Assembly (NCBI RefSeq): GCF_027579695.1
Contig: NC_083571.1
Location: forward strand, 72,549,279-72,613,278
Reading direction: 5' to 3'
DNA: 64,000 nucleotides
DNA from: Neoarius graeffei
Lineage: Eukaryota > Chordata > Actinopteri > Siluriformes > Ariidae
This document shows, piece by piece, positions 1-10,555 of this stretch. Position 1 is the first letter of the stretch. Each line of letters opens with the position of its first letter. The notes beneath the pieces are model-generated. The model was not told the DNA's origin and searched no databases. It saw only the letters and a list, made by a program, of their open reading frames with translations. A program made the position numbers and the translations under genes.

Positions 1-31
1 AGTATCATAATACATATTATAATGGATGTAA

Positions 32-165
32 GACAGCCCTGCGATGACCTGGCGACTTGTCCAGGGTGTACCCTGCCTCTTGCCCATAGTCAGTTGGGAT
101 AGGCTCCAGCTTGCCTGCGACCCTGTAGAACAGGATAAGCGGCTACAGATAATGGATGGATAGAT
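32..165 (+). mobile_element. 3' fragment of tRNA-headed fish SINE
   Basis: This matches the 3' half of the fuller SINE copies at 1078-1440 and 1603-1974: the 'gacctggcgacttgtcc' block, the 'gggataggctccagcttg' block and a terminal run of 'atggatgg' repeats. The tRNA-like head is absent, so it is a 5'-truncated copy. Confidence 0.85.
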
Positions 166-309
166 GGATGTAAGACATTTACATGAGTTAACACATGAAG
201 AACAGGTTGACCTATTCAGACTACAATGAAGAATATGATTTGATGACTTTTTATATAAGTGTTAAAGATTTATAAGATGGCAGTATTAATCATGGGCATT
301 ACTTTTCAG

Positions 310-500
310 AAGCAGTCAAATTGGCCTTCCCAATGGAGAGGGCCGATTTAAATAAAGTCATTCACACGGCCATCGTGGACACACTACGTTCAGCTGGGGC
401 AAAAGTGAAGAGGCTCAAGACGGTGGTTCCTCAGAACACAACTGCAAAGGCTGATGGCCACATAGAGACAATAAATGATGATGATGATCAGGGACACTGA
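310..500 (+). CDS. Terminal coding exon of an unidentified host gene (partial)
   Basis: A pyrimidine-rich acceptor (ttacttttcag) ends at 309. From 312 a frame stays open for 62 codons to a TGA at 498-500, beginning AVKLAFPMERADLNK and ending in an acidic run DDDDQGH. The first two bases (310-311) complete a codon split by the intron, so the exon enters in phase 1. Codon use and the splice site look like a real exon rather than transposon debris. The internal peptide includes KVKRLKTVVPQNTTAKADG. I do not recognise the family. Upstream exons would lie outside the window to the left. It runs opposite to the mucin-like gene at 2214-5063 and converges with it, tail to tail. Confidence 0.55.
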
Positions 501-740
501 AGTTTCCTTTTCAGCCGTACCGCTCAGCCTTTGGAGGATACCTGCAAACTTGATATTTATTCTGGAAATTGATGTGTTTATCCCAAGATATTCAGTGTAA
601 ACCCCAAAAACTGATGATGCTGTTTTATGAATGGAATGAAAATTTGGTATGTTTTCTGTTATTTTGTTTATAAATGTTTTATTTCTTAACTTATTCCATG
701 CCTTTGAGTTCTATTTCATTAAAAGCAGATGTAATGACGT
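501..740 (+). other. Probable 3' UTR with polyadenylation signal
   Basis: AT-rich non-coding sequence follows the stop codon of the exon at 310-500. An ATTAAA variant polyadenylation signal lies at 718-723. The transcript end is inferred. Confidence 0.4.
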
Positions 741-754
741 ATAAATACCATATA

Positions 755-985
755 TAATAGTATATAAGCGCTACATAAGTGAGATATAAGAGCTATACAA
801 GTGCTATAAAATAGCTACTTAAGCACAATAGAAACATTATAGAAGTGCTATATTTACTGTGATGAAAGCGCTATATCTGACTGCTACACAAGTGCAATGT
901 TTGAGTGCTGAAAGTGGTTACAACTGTAGCTATTCTATAGCACTATAAAAGCGCTCATGAAAAGTGCTTTTATCTTGAGTTGTAA
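755..985 (+). repeat. Degenerate tandem repeat based on 'agtgctata' / 'agcgctata'
   Basis: Words such as agcgctacat, agtgctataa, agcgctatat and agtgctttta recur roughly every 10-25 bp. It is an old, imperfect minisatellite with no coding potential. Confidence 0.55.
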
Positions 986-1077
986 GTGCTGTTGTGCACA
1001 AGGTCATAGGTCAACATACGTTTGGCCAAATAGTGTTCGTTAGATTATTAAATTATATGCATAAACTGCAAAATTAG

Positions 1078-1440
1078 GAGGCACGGTGGTGTGGTGGTTA
1101 GCACTGTTACCTCACAGCAAGAAGGTTCTGGGTTCGAGCCCAGTGGTCGACGAGGGCCATTCTGTGTGGAGTTTGCATATCCTCCCCGTGCCTGTGTGGG
1201 TTTTCTCCGAGTGCTCCAGTTTCCCCCACAGCCCAAAGACATGCAGGTTAGGCTAATTGGTGGCTCTAAATTGACCATAGGTGTGGATGCGAATGGTTGT
1301 TTGTCTCTATGTGTCAACCCTGCCATGATCTAGCAACTTGTCCAGGGTGCACCCTGCCCTCTTGCTCATAGTCAGCTGGGATAGGCTCCAGCTTGCCCGC
1401 GACCGTGCACAGGATAAGCAGTTATGGATAATGGATGGAT
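1078..1440 (+). mobile_element. tRNA-headed SINE, near full length
   Basis: The head carries RNA polymerase III promoter-like boxes: an A-box-like tggttagcactg near 1097 and a B-box ggttcgagccc near 1131. A conserved body follows (tttctccgagtgctcc, gacatgcaggttagg) and a tail of 'atggatgg' repeats. It is more diverged than the copy at 1603-1974. Reading frames on both strands are incidental. Confidence 0.88.
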
Positions 1441-1602
1441 GTAATTGCAAAATGAATTGTGCAAAGCTTTATTTCATACAATGTTTATAATCTTGTACAC
1501 TGATATAACTGAGTTATATGTAGGTTTTCATATACGGTACAGGTCAGTGTTTATAATTTATACTGAAGTGAACAAAAAATTATACTATTAATGATACAAT
1601 GG

Positions 1603-1974
1603 GGGCGGCACGGTGGTGTAGTGGTTAGCGCTGTCGCCTCACAGCAAGAAGGTCCTGGGTTCGAGCCCCGTGGCCGGCGAGTGCCTTTCTGTGCGGAGTT
1701 TGCATGTTCTCCCCGTGTCCGCGTGGGTTTCCTCCGGGTGCTCCGGTTTCCCCCACAGTCCAAAGACATGCAGGTTAGGTTAACTGGTGACTCTAAATTG
1801 ACCGTAGGTGTGAATGTGAGTGTGAATGGTTGTCTGTGTCTATGTGTCAGCCCTGTGATGACCTGGCGACTTGTCCAGGGTGTACCCCGCCTTTCGCCCA
1901 TAGTCAGCTGGGATAGGCTCCAGCTTGCCTGCGACCCTGTAGAAGGATAAAGCGGCTAGAGATAATGAGATGAG
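1603..1974 (+). mobile_element. tRNA-headed SINE, full length with target-site duplication
   Basis: The body resembles the copy at 1078-1440 but is better preserved, with A-box tggttagcgctg and B-box ggttcgagccc. It is flanked by a perfect 12-bp direct repeat ATGATACAATGG at 1591-1602 and 1975-1986, the signature of a LINE-driven insertion. The tail is a short (gataatga/gatga) repeat. Confidence 0.93.
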
Positions 1975-2213
1975 ATGATACAATGGTTTAAAATTTATTT
2001 TCAATGGATTGAAGTAGAAGTGAAGGAAATCCTTGTAGGACTGTTAGAATGTTGAAAAATTTTCAGGCAAACCAGAAACCTCATTAAGTCTCCAACTTCA
2101 ACAATTCAACATAGTATTTGTTATATGAATTTTATGTATAAGAATGAAACAATTTGTCCATATTTCCTTTATCAATAGATAGATAGATGTTACCGTGTGT
2201 TTTCTGATCAGGC

Positions 2214-5063
2214 TTAGAGCCAGCAGTGCAATGCCACTGAAAGCAGAAGTGATAGAAGAGACATCCATGTCATGGAAAGTGAGCTGGCAATCACTGGTGG
2301 CATGGAATTACCTGCAAAATATAAACATATACATGAAAGTAAATGTACAAAAATACATATTTAAACCTAAAAATAAACAAGAAATTTGAGTTTGGATTAC
2401 TTACTAAGCACTAATTAATATATAACACAATAATATCTTCGCAAGTTGATACTGACCAAGAGTCTGGCTGACACTGATGGAGATTAGATCAATAGTGAAG
2501 TTCAAGCTGGCAAGCCCTTTGACAAGAGTGTCTTTCACTTGGGTCTCAGTGACACTGCCACCAGGACCGAAAGACAGAGTGCTATTTGTCAAAATAGAAC
2601 CATTTCCTGAAATTACACAAAGAGATGCAGGTGAAAATTCAACCATAAATCAACAAAGAAAAACATTGAGTCATCTCCTCCTTCTTACTTGAAATTTAGG
2701 ATTTGCATGAGGAGGAAGTTTTGAAAGGCTTTCTTGTACAATGGTTCAACCTAAAAGAAATTAGAAAAAGATTAAGTGAGTTAACAAAAGTGTCAAATAC
2801 ATTGATGAACAGGTCTATCACATTTAGTTCTAAATGTAGTTAAAGGTAATAAATAATGAAGTAATTGAAACATTTAAGAAATGTTCAAATTCATATATAA
2901 TTGGCATGCCCATTGAATTGGACGTCATAATGTTCAGAAATTAGAGAAAATGAACTGACATATTGAGTGACTTCAAAAATTAGACATGTTTTGATTTACT
3001 TCTTGACAGAAAGATGACATTTGAACTATGATGAATTCTTCGAGTTGTCTGATATGGCAGCAGAATTGCATCTTGTTTAAAAGAATCAGATAAATTGTAA
3101 ATGGAAGCATTATCAATAATACATACCCCATTACGGATTTGTTTAGACTTTGTTGCAAACTGTGGAGAGCTTTTATTGGCCAGGGCTGCATCAAAGGTTT
3201 CGTTAATGCTGAAGAACAAGTTGAAAATTGCAGTTACGATTGGAGGCGAAGTGGTGGTTGCTGAAGTGGTACTTGGAGCTGTACTCAGGGTTCAAGTGGT
3301 GGTTGCTGAAGTGGTGCTTGAAGTTGTACTCGGGGATGAAGTGGTGGTTCCTGAAGTGGTGCTTGGAGTTGTATTTGGTGTTAGAATGTCGCTTGGAGTT
3401 GTACTTGGGGTTGAAGTGGTGGTTGCGGAAGTGGTGCTTGGAGTTGTACTCGGAGTTGGAGTGGTGGTTCCTGAAGTGGTGCTTGGAGTTGTACTTGGGG
3501 TTGGAGTGGTGGTTCCTGAAATGGCGCTTGGAGTTGTACTCGGGGTTGGAGTGGTGGTTGCTGAAGTGGTGCTTGAAGTTGTACTCGGGGCTGAAGTGGT
3601 GGTTTCTGAAGTGGTGCTTGGAGTTGTATTTGGTGTTACAATGGTGCTTGGAGTTGTACTTGGGGTTGAAGTGGTGCTTGGAGTTGTGGTTCCTGAAGTG
3701 GTGCTTGGAGTTGTACTTGGGGTTGAAGTGGTGGTTGCGGAAGTGGTGCTTGGAGTTGTGGTTCCTGAAGTGGTGCTTGGAGTTGTACTTGGGGTTGAAG
3801 TGGTGGTTGCTGAAGTGGTGCTTGGAGTTGTACTCGGGGTTGGAGTGGTGGTTGCGGAAGTGGTGCTTGGAGTTGTACTCGGAGTTGGAGTGGTGTTTCC
3901 TGAAGTGGTGCTTGGAGTTGTACTTGGGGTTGGAGTGGTGGTTCCTGAAATGGCGCTTGGAGTTGTACTCGGGGTTGGAGTGGTGGTTCCTGAAATGGCG
4001 CTTGGAGTTGTACTCGGGGTTGGAGTGGTAGTTGCTGAAGTGGTGCTTGAAGTTGTACTCGGGGCTGAAGTGGTGGTTTCTGAAGTGGTGCTTGGAGTTG
4101 TATTTGGTGTTACAATGGTGCTTGGAGTTGTACTTGGGGTTGAAGTGGTGGTTGCGGAAGTGGTGCTTGGAGTTGTGGTTCCTGAAGTGGTGCTTGGAGT
4201 TGTACTTGGGGTTGAAGTGGTGGTTGCTGAAGTGGTGCTTGGAGTTGTACTCGGGGTTGGAGTGGTGGTTCCTGAAGTGGTGCTTGGAGTTGTACTTGGG
4301 GTTGAAGTGGTGGTTGCTGAAGTGGTGCTTGGAGTTGTACTCGGGGTTGGAGTGGTGGTTCCTGAAGTGGTGCTTGGAGTTGTACTTGGGGTTGAAGTGG
4401 TGGTTGCTGAAGTGGTGCTTGGAGTTGTGGTTCCTGAAGTGGTGCTTGGAGTTGTACTTGGGGTTGAAATGGTGGTTGCTGAAATGGTGCTTGGAGTTGT
4501 ACTCAGGATTGTCATCTGTGCTGATGCATCTGTGGCTGTCAGACAGGAAAGACAAAGTTTGATTGCCTATATCCAGCAAACAAGAAAATGTACCAGCCAC
4601 AAAGTGGTGTTCACTTTAAAATCCGGCTGTAACATGAGAGTTCTCCATGAACAAAAACACAATTGGAAGCTCATTCATACTCTTACAAAGTATGGAAATG
4701 AAATCTGGATCACGCCTGCCAAAAACCTTTTTTCTCACTCTCATATCGTGTTTGCTATGCAGTGTGTAATATTAAAATTGTATAATATATTAAAATAAAG
4801 GGTACAAATCCAATTTCTGTGTAGATTCAATATAATACATTTCCAGAGGTCTGTATGTTGCATGACTGCAATTCACACATTGTCTTGCTAAATAATACAG
4901 CTTCTTGAGAGAGAGGACAGCATATTTATTGCCTCTGTGCATTATATTTGAGCAGGATTATGTAAGGACGACAAAAACTGAGATAGAATTTGGATCCTCA
5001 GGGATAACATAGGAAACACTTACCAATCAGACACAAAATGGCCACTATAAGCCTCCAGTCCAT
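2214..5063 (-). CDS. Mucin-like SEA-domain membrane protein, five exons, probably disrupted
   Basis: Exons read by splice signals are: 5063-5024 (MDWRLIVAILCLI, signal peptide, donor ggtaag); 4535-3127 (acceptor ctgacag; about 28 Ser/Thr/Pro repeats, then the start of a SEA domain with SINETFDAALANKSS; donor gtatgt); 2750-2689 (VEPLYKKAFQNFLLMQILNF, core SEA helix; donor gtaag); 2606-2457 (NGSILTNSTLSFGPG, SEA strand region with a G|S autocleavage-like site; N-glycosylation motifs); 2311-2214 (hydrophobic MTWMSLLSLLLSVAL then stop, like a GPI-anchor signal or short membrane segment). Family knowledge: this layout is that of cell-surface mucins whose SEA domain self-cleaves. Odd points: an in-frame TGA at 3294-3292 where sister repeats have TCA, and exon 3 ends with two spare bases while exon 4 needs one, a one-base frame error just before the cleavage site. 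It may be a pseudogene, a null allele or contain sequencing errors. Confidence 0.8.
3246..4512 (-). repeat. 45-bp tandem repeat encoding the mucin PTS domain
   Basis: About 28 units of 45 bp, each coding on the minus strand for a 15-residue variant of TTPTPSTTPSTTSG. Subtypes differ by single codons (S/P, G/A, V) and occur in blocks that repeat, for example around 3560-3680 and 4030-4150, showing unequal exchange. Because 45 is divisible by 3 and the unit has few stops, several frames on both strands stay open for hundreds of codons; only the Thr/Ser/Pro frame joins the exon-1 signal peptide and the SEA domain. Confidence 0.9.
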
Positions 5064-5246
5064 TGTGTTTATAACCTAAAAATAAATTTGCACAAATTTT
5101 ATTTAAAAAAATAGATGTAGTAAAAGTTATGCAAAGTAAACAAAGTTTCCAGAAAAGTCTTTCATCAGCTGTGTAAGAAAAGTGCGTCTGTGGGTGTAGG
5201 AGGTGAAATCAACATTCCAGTTATCCAGATATTCTAGTTTGTCTAT

Positions 5247-5288
5247 GATAGATAGATAGAGAGATAGAGAGATAGATAGATAGATAGA
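5247..5288 (+). repeat. (GATA)n microsatellite
   Basis: Imperfect gata/gaga tetranucleotide run. Confidence 0.9.
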
Positions 5289-6506
5289 GCAATATAAAAA
5301 AGTTAAAATGTAAAACAGAAAAAGTAATAAAACAAACTTTTTAGAAAAGTTGTCAGTTACCAGTTTATAAAATACCCATGCCACTTCAGAGGAAAGGATA
5401 AAGATTGTTTTGAATATGTTATCTATTTATTTTTATTATATGATTATATTTAAATTACAATTATCCTGCTTTAGCCATTGCACATCTAGCTTTAACATGT
5501 GCTTGAGGTCTGTAGGGATCATGCGCCATCTTGTGTCTAAAAACTACAACTCCCAGCCATCTTCCACGTTGACCTACGTCACGCCTGGGTGGATCACTTA
5601 CATCACATCTTCCATCATACCATAAGATACTTGGAAGACTCCATTTCACTCATCTCTGGTGCCTGAACTCAGCGAGGAACAGACCATAAAGAGACGCTCG
5701 CCATATCGGACCGTCCAAAACCATGCTTCAGCACGTTTTCCCCTCATTGTCTACCCTTGATCACGGTAGACTCCGGAAACACACGATCTTCAACTCAAGC
5801 GAGTTATAAACCGGTTTTCAATTATTCTTTTAAGACGTACACAACTGCGAGAAAAAGGCAGTTTTATTTGTGCTTAGTCAGCGGCTGGACCCCTTTCTAA
5901 GCCCGTGCACGGTGCTGAACAGAGCTCTCCTTCTCACAAGCTACGAAGCCTCTTCAAAGAACCTCCTCTCCTTCCTACAGAAGTTTTCTTTAAGCTCCAG
6001 GAAGACTCTGCTTTCTTCAAAAGACGAGACTTTTGAAGTAAGACTGGCATTGGGCGATAAGACTAGTTTTAGAAATTAGTTATTTACTTAGTGTGAAGTT
6101 ATATGCAGGAAATGAAGTGTGCACACTGGTTTTAATTTTCTATCATTTCTTATTGTTGATTTAAATTGGTTAATCAATAAGTTTTTGCATGTTCTCTCTC
6201 TCCTTTCTAACATTTTAATTTCATTACTCACACATATCTTGACCTCATTAAGATTTCAGTAAATTGAATAATACTATAGAGCGAGGGGGTGAGCGGTCTG
6301 GAAAGCCTTTGTCTCCATACCAGGCCTTTTGCATGCTTAGCTAGCAAGCTAGAGCTAATTTTCTTTGTCTACAAAGGAAACACGTGGCGACCCCTCCTTC
6401 TCTCTTTTGTCTCCATACCAAGCCTGTATCTCAGCTTTGGATAATATCCTAAGTCCTGATTCAATTCAAACTTTATAGCAAATTCTCCTGTGCCTACATT
6501 TAAAGC

Positions 6507-6509
<3 letters not shown>

Positions 6510-6556
<47 letters not shown>
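6510..6556 (+). repeat. (TA)n microsatellite
   Basis: Pure TA dinucleotide run. Confidence 0.95.
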
Positions 6557-6560
<4 letters not shown>

Positions 6561-6604
6561 CATACCACGGATGACCGTTTGAATGTATTTTAATTGTTAA
6601 CTTT

Positions 6605-6840
6605 TAGCTTTTAACACACGTGGCATACTAGGCCTGAAAAGCACATGGTAGCTAGCTTTTCTTTGTCTAGTTAGCCTACAAAGCTAATCTTTTGCTTACA
6701 CATCCACTAGGCCTGGAAAGCACATGGTAGCTAGCATTCCTTTGTCTAGTTAGCCTACAAAGCTAATCACTTGGCTACACACATGGTAGTTAGCATTCCT
6801 TTGTCTAGTTAGCCTACAAACCTAATCCTTTGCTTACACA
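6605..6840 (+). repeat. Three tandem copies of an ~80-bp unit
   Basis: Each unit contains 'aagcacatggtagctagc' or a variant followed by 'ctttgtctagttagcctac'. Copy two is closest to consensus and copy three is shortened. Confidence 0.75.
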
Positions 6841-7591
6841 CACACTGTTTATAGAAGATTTCATTCTGCTGATGTTCAATTTTCTCTTTTTATTCCTTCC
6901 ATCTTTGTTATAATAAACTCCATTATTATTGAAATTGTGTTGTTTGTCTGCTGTTCTGATAGTTTTGAAGTCGCCCACATCGCAAAAGAACTATTAAGGT
7001 GTATATGAATATTGGCTGCAGCTTGGTAAGTGATCAAAATTCTGAGTTATATCAAATACTGGTATGATTCACTGAATCACTGAATGATTCATTTGAATGA
7101 TTCACTTCAAACGATTCAATGAGACTGATTCCATGGTATGATTCAATTCAGATGAGTAAAATTAAACGATTCAATGGGATTGAATCAATTTAATTATTAA
7201 AGATTGATCACTTAACACCAATCTACATACACATAAGCATAATTACACCTACAGGTCATTGTCCTGTTGTAACACCCAATTGCGTCCAAGTTTGCTGAAG
7301 AATTCTGAGGTAGTCCTCCTCCATTATTCCATCCACTTTGTGCAATGCATTTCATGACTTCAAGAATCATTTCATGACTTTGAAGAATCTAAAATCTGAA
7401 ATATTTGGGGTTTTTTTTAAACACTTTTGTTTACTACATAATTCCATATATGTTCCAGATGTTACTTCATAGTTTTGATGTCTTCAGAATTGTTCTATAA
7501 TGTACAGAATAATCACAATACAGAAAAACCTGGGGAAAAGTAGATTGGGGTGTACAAATGTTTGACTGGTAGTGTATAATGTTTTTAAAGG

Positions 7592-8090
7592 AACAGTCCA
7601 CCGTACTTCCATAATGAAATATGCTCTTATCTGAATTGAGACGAGCTGCTCCGTACCTCTCTGAGCTTTGCGCGACCTCCCAGTCAGTCAGACGCAGTCA
7701 GATGCGCTGTCACTCCTGTTAGCAATGTAGCTAGGCTCAGTATGGCCAATGGCATTTTTGGGGGCTGTAGATAGATGCGACCAAACTCTTCCGCGTTTTT
7801 CCTGTTTACATGACCAGTGATATGAAACAAGTTCAGTTACACAAATTGAAACGTAGCGATTTTCTATGCTATGGAAAGTCCGCACTATAATGACAGGCGT
7901 ACTAATACCTTCTGCGTGCAATGCGCTGCCGAAGCACGCAGAAGGTGTTAGTACGCCTGTCATTATAGTGCGGACTTTCCATAGCATAGAAAATCGCTAC
8001 GTTTCAATTTGTGTAACTGAACTTGTTTCATATCACTGGTCATATAAACCTATGTAAACAGGAAAAACGCGGAAGAGTTTGGTCGCATGA
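7592..8090 (+). mobile_element. Foldback/MITE-like element with ~145-bp inverted arms
   Basis: The left arm 7775-7919 and right arm about 7934-8088 are nearly perfect reverse complements around a 14-bp loop; the right arm has a 10-bp insertion near 8044. The preceding 180 bp (from 'ggaacagtccaccgtac') look like one end of a dispersed DNA transposon. Mirror-image reading frames on both strands come from this palindrome and are not genes. Confidence 0.7.
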
Positions 8091-8675
8091 AGCAGGGAAA
8101 TGGAATATTTAAGCAGAGGGTGTAACAAGGCATTTACTGTCATGATGCTAAACCCATGATGTCAAAAGGGCCTGGGAGCTAATCACAGACTGGTTAACAA
8201 CCTGAAAAACAACATTACTGCAACTTTTCAGATACGCAAGGTAGGTGGATGTAAGTGCAGAATTAATCAGTTTAATAATAACAGTGAAATATATACAGTG
8301 GTGCTTGAAAGTTTGTGAACCCTTTACAATTTTCTATATTTCTGCATATTTATGACCTAAAACATCATCAGATTTTCACACAAGTCCTAAAAGTAGATAA
8401 AGAGAACCAAGTTAAACAAATGAGACAAAAATATTTTACTTGGTCATTTATTTATTGAGGAAAGTTATCCAATATTACATATCTGTGAGTGGCAAAAGTA
8501 TGTGAAGCTTTAAAGATTAGCAGTTAATTTGAAGGTGAAAATTAGAGTCAGGTGTTTTCAATCAATGGGATGACAATCAGGTGAGTGGGCACCCTGCTTT
8601 ATTTAAAGAACAGGGATCTATCAAAGTCTGATCTTCACAACACATGTTTGTGGAAGTGTATCATGGCATGAACAA

Positions 8676-10281
8676 ATGAGATTTCTGAGGACCTCAGAAA
8701 AAGCATTGTTGAAGCTCATCAGGCTGGAAAAGGTTACAAAACCATCTCTAAAGAGTTTGGACTCCACCAATCCACAGTCAGGCAGATTGTGTACAAATGG
8801 AGGAAATTCAAGACCATTGTTACCCTCCCCAGGAGTGGTCGACCAACAAAGATCACTCCAAGAACAAGGCGCATAATAGTCGGTGAGGTCACAAAAGACC
8901 CCAGGGTAACTTCTAAGCAACTGAAGACCTCTCTCACATTGGCTAATGTTCATGAGTCCACCATCAGGAGAACACTGAACAACAATAGTGTGCATGGCAG
9001 GGTTGCAAGGAGAAAGCCACTGCTCTCCAAAAAGAACATTGCTGCTTGTCTGCAGTTTGCTAAAGATCACGTGGACAAGTCATAAGGGTATTGGAAAAAT
9101 GTTTTTTGGATGGATGAGACCAAAATATAACTTTTTGGTTTAAATGAGAAGCATTATGTTTGGAGAAAGGAAAACACTGCATTCCAGCATAAGAACCTTA
9201 TCCCATCTGTGAAACATGGTGGTGGTAGTATCATGGTATGAGCCTGTTTTGCTGCATCTGGGACAGAACAGCTTGCCATCACGCAGTACGTTTACATGCA
9301 CATCCAAATCGAGCTGCTGTCGGTAATCGAGCAAAGGGTCCCAGCAGGGGTGCCAGAGAAATCCAATCCTACATGCACACAAGGAAATCGAGCTATTGTG
9401 TGAGGTACATTGTGCACCCGAGCCACAGGTGGCGCTATACGCCCCATCGTGTTGGTACACTTCCGGTTGTCGTCATGAAGAAGAGCTATTCAAGAGTATA
9501 AACAAAGTTATCAGTTCCGTGTTCACAAGAAGAGTGTTTGTAGTTTGTATGTACGAACAGAAGTGTTCCTAATAAAGTGGGCGGCTAAGGTGAAGTGTCA
9601 TGCCGACCGAGGCTGTTGTGTTTCCCGCTTGTGGTCTCGTCACTCGTCACTTCCGGAAGGGGCAGTGCTGAAGTAAGTAGCTGGACTATGTAGCTCGATA
9701 GGGTTTACATGCACTAAGTAGCTCGGCAAAAATCTCATAATCTAGGTCGTGCAGCTCGATTACGAGAAATCAAGTTCGGTTCAATTTCAGCCTAGCTAAG
9801 GTGTTTCCATGCCATTTAGAACTTCGATTTCAGTCGAGCAACGGCAGAAATTCGATTTTCTCTATGTGCATGTAAACACACTGACTGATGGAACAATGAA
9901 TTCTGAATTATACCAGTGAATTCTAAAGGAAAAATGTCAGGGCATCTGTCCATGAACTGAATCTCAAGAGAAGCTGGGTCATGCCGCAAGACAATGACTA
10001 AGCACACAAGTCGTTCTACCAAAGAATGGTTAAAGAAGAATAAAGTTAATGTTTTGGAATGGCCAAGTCAAAGTCCTGACCTTAATCCAATGGAAATGTT
10101 GTGGAAGGACCTGAAGCGAGCAGTTCATGTGAGGAAACCCACCAACATCGCAGACTTGAAGCTTTTCTGTACGGAGGAATGGGCTAAAATTCCTCCAAGC
10201 TGGTGTGCAGGACTGATCAACAGTTACCGGAAATGTTTAGTTGCAGTTATTGCTGCACATGGGGGTCAAAACAGATACTGA
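8676..10281 (+). pseudogene. Tc1 transposase, broken in several places
   Basis: An N-terminal piece (about 8700-9085) shows the paired-like helix-turn-helix region with GRPTKITPRTRR, then SKQLKTSLTLANVHESTIRR, ending in a stop after FAKDHVDKS. The middle around 9090-9240 is readable only with stops (a DETK-like region after 'ggatggatgagacc'). The C-terminal piece at 9994-10281 carries WPSQSPDLNPMEMLWKDLKR, the region of the last catalytic acidic residue, although here the usual DLNPIE reads DLNPME. A 600-bp MITE separates the pieces. It is non-functional. Confidence 0.88.
9284..9883 (+). mobile_element. MITE nested in the Tc1 element
   Basis: The ends are inverted: CAGTACGTTTACATGCAC at 9284 and the complement gtgcatgtaaacacactg ending at 9883. 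Removing it rejoins the transposon text 'gccatcac' + 'tgatggaac'. A 3-bp target duplication (ACG/ACT, one mismatch) is possible. It has no transposase; 'tcgag' words recur inside. The superfamily is uncertain. Confidence 0.75.
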
Positions 10282-10503
10282 AAGCAAAGGTTCACATACT
10301 TTTGCCACTCACAGATATGTAATATTGGACCATTTTCCTCAATAAATAAATGACCATGTATCAGATTTTTGTCTCATTTGTTTAACTGGGTTCTCTTTAT
10401 CTACTTTTATGACTTGTACGAAAATCTGATGATATTTTAGGTCATATTTATGCAGAAATATAGAAAATTCTAAAGGGTTCACAAACTTTCAAGCCCCACT
10501 GTG

Positions 10504-10504
<1 letters not shown>

Positions 10505-10550
<46 letters not shown>
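10505..10550 (+). repeat. (TA)n microsatellite
   Basis: A pure TA run directly abutting the end of the Tc1 element. Confidence 0.95.
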
Positions 10551-10552
<2 letters not shown>

Positions 10553-10555
10553 ACC

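Larger units (their letters stand above)
5470..6960 (+). mobile_element. Unclassified LTR-like interspersed block
   Basis: No coding frame of note. It starts with GC-mixed, primer/leader-like sequence (cagccatcttccacg) and ends with a polyadenylation-like context (ataataaactccattatt near 6910). Between these lie a (TA)n run and three imperfect copies of an ~80-bp unit at 6605-6840. The base composition and polyadenylation context resemble a solo LTR, but I could not fix the ends or a target duplication. Confidence 0.35.
8296..10501 (+). mobile_element. Tc1/mariner element with ~200-bp inverted termini, defective
   Basis: It begins cagtggtgcttgaaag after a TA and ends with the reverse complement (ctttcaagccccactg). 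The similarity of the termini extends about 200 bp inward (8296-8490 versus 10300-10501), as in IR/DR-type Tc1 elements. It contains a broken transposase and a nested MITE at 9284-9883. Confidence 0.9.

Noticed and set aside
1620-1690. Possible tRNA gene from A- and B-box matches
   Set aside because: The sequence is a SINE head, with no full cloverleaf or acceptor stem and with a long SINE body and a target duplication.
1551-1901. Reading frames across SINEs (also 1048-1333, 52005-52334)
   Set aside because: They are translations of SINE sequence; the same peptide recurs wherever the SINE lies.
3203-4600. 465-codon minus-strand frame rich in His/Asn/Lys
   Set aside because: Alternate frame of the same 45-bp repeat; it does not join the signal-peptide exon in phase.
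3101-4798. 565-codon plus-strand reading frame rich in Val/Leu/Gly
   Set aside because: It is the complement of the mucin tandem repeat. It has no signal or domain, and the minus strand has matching splice sites, signal peptide and SEA domain.
7060-7200. Cluster of gattcaNtga words as a possible transcription factor array
   Set aside because: Spacing is irregular and the sequence AT-rich; it looks like a degenerate simple repeat and no nearby gene would use it.
7688-8057. Two opposite frames with nearly the same peptide (MLWKVRTIMTGVL...)
   Set aside because: Mirror images produced by the palindrome at 7775-8088.
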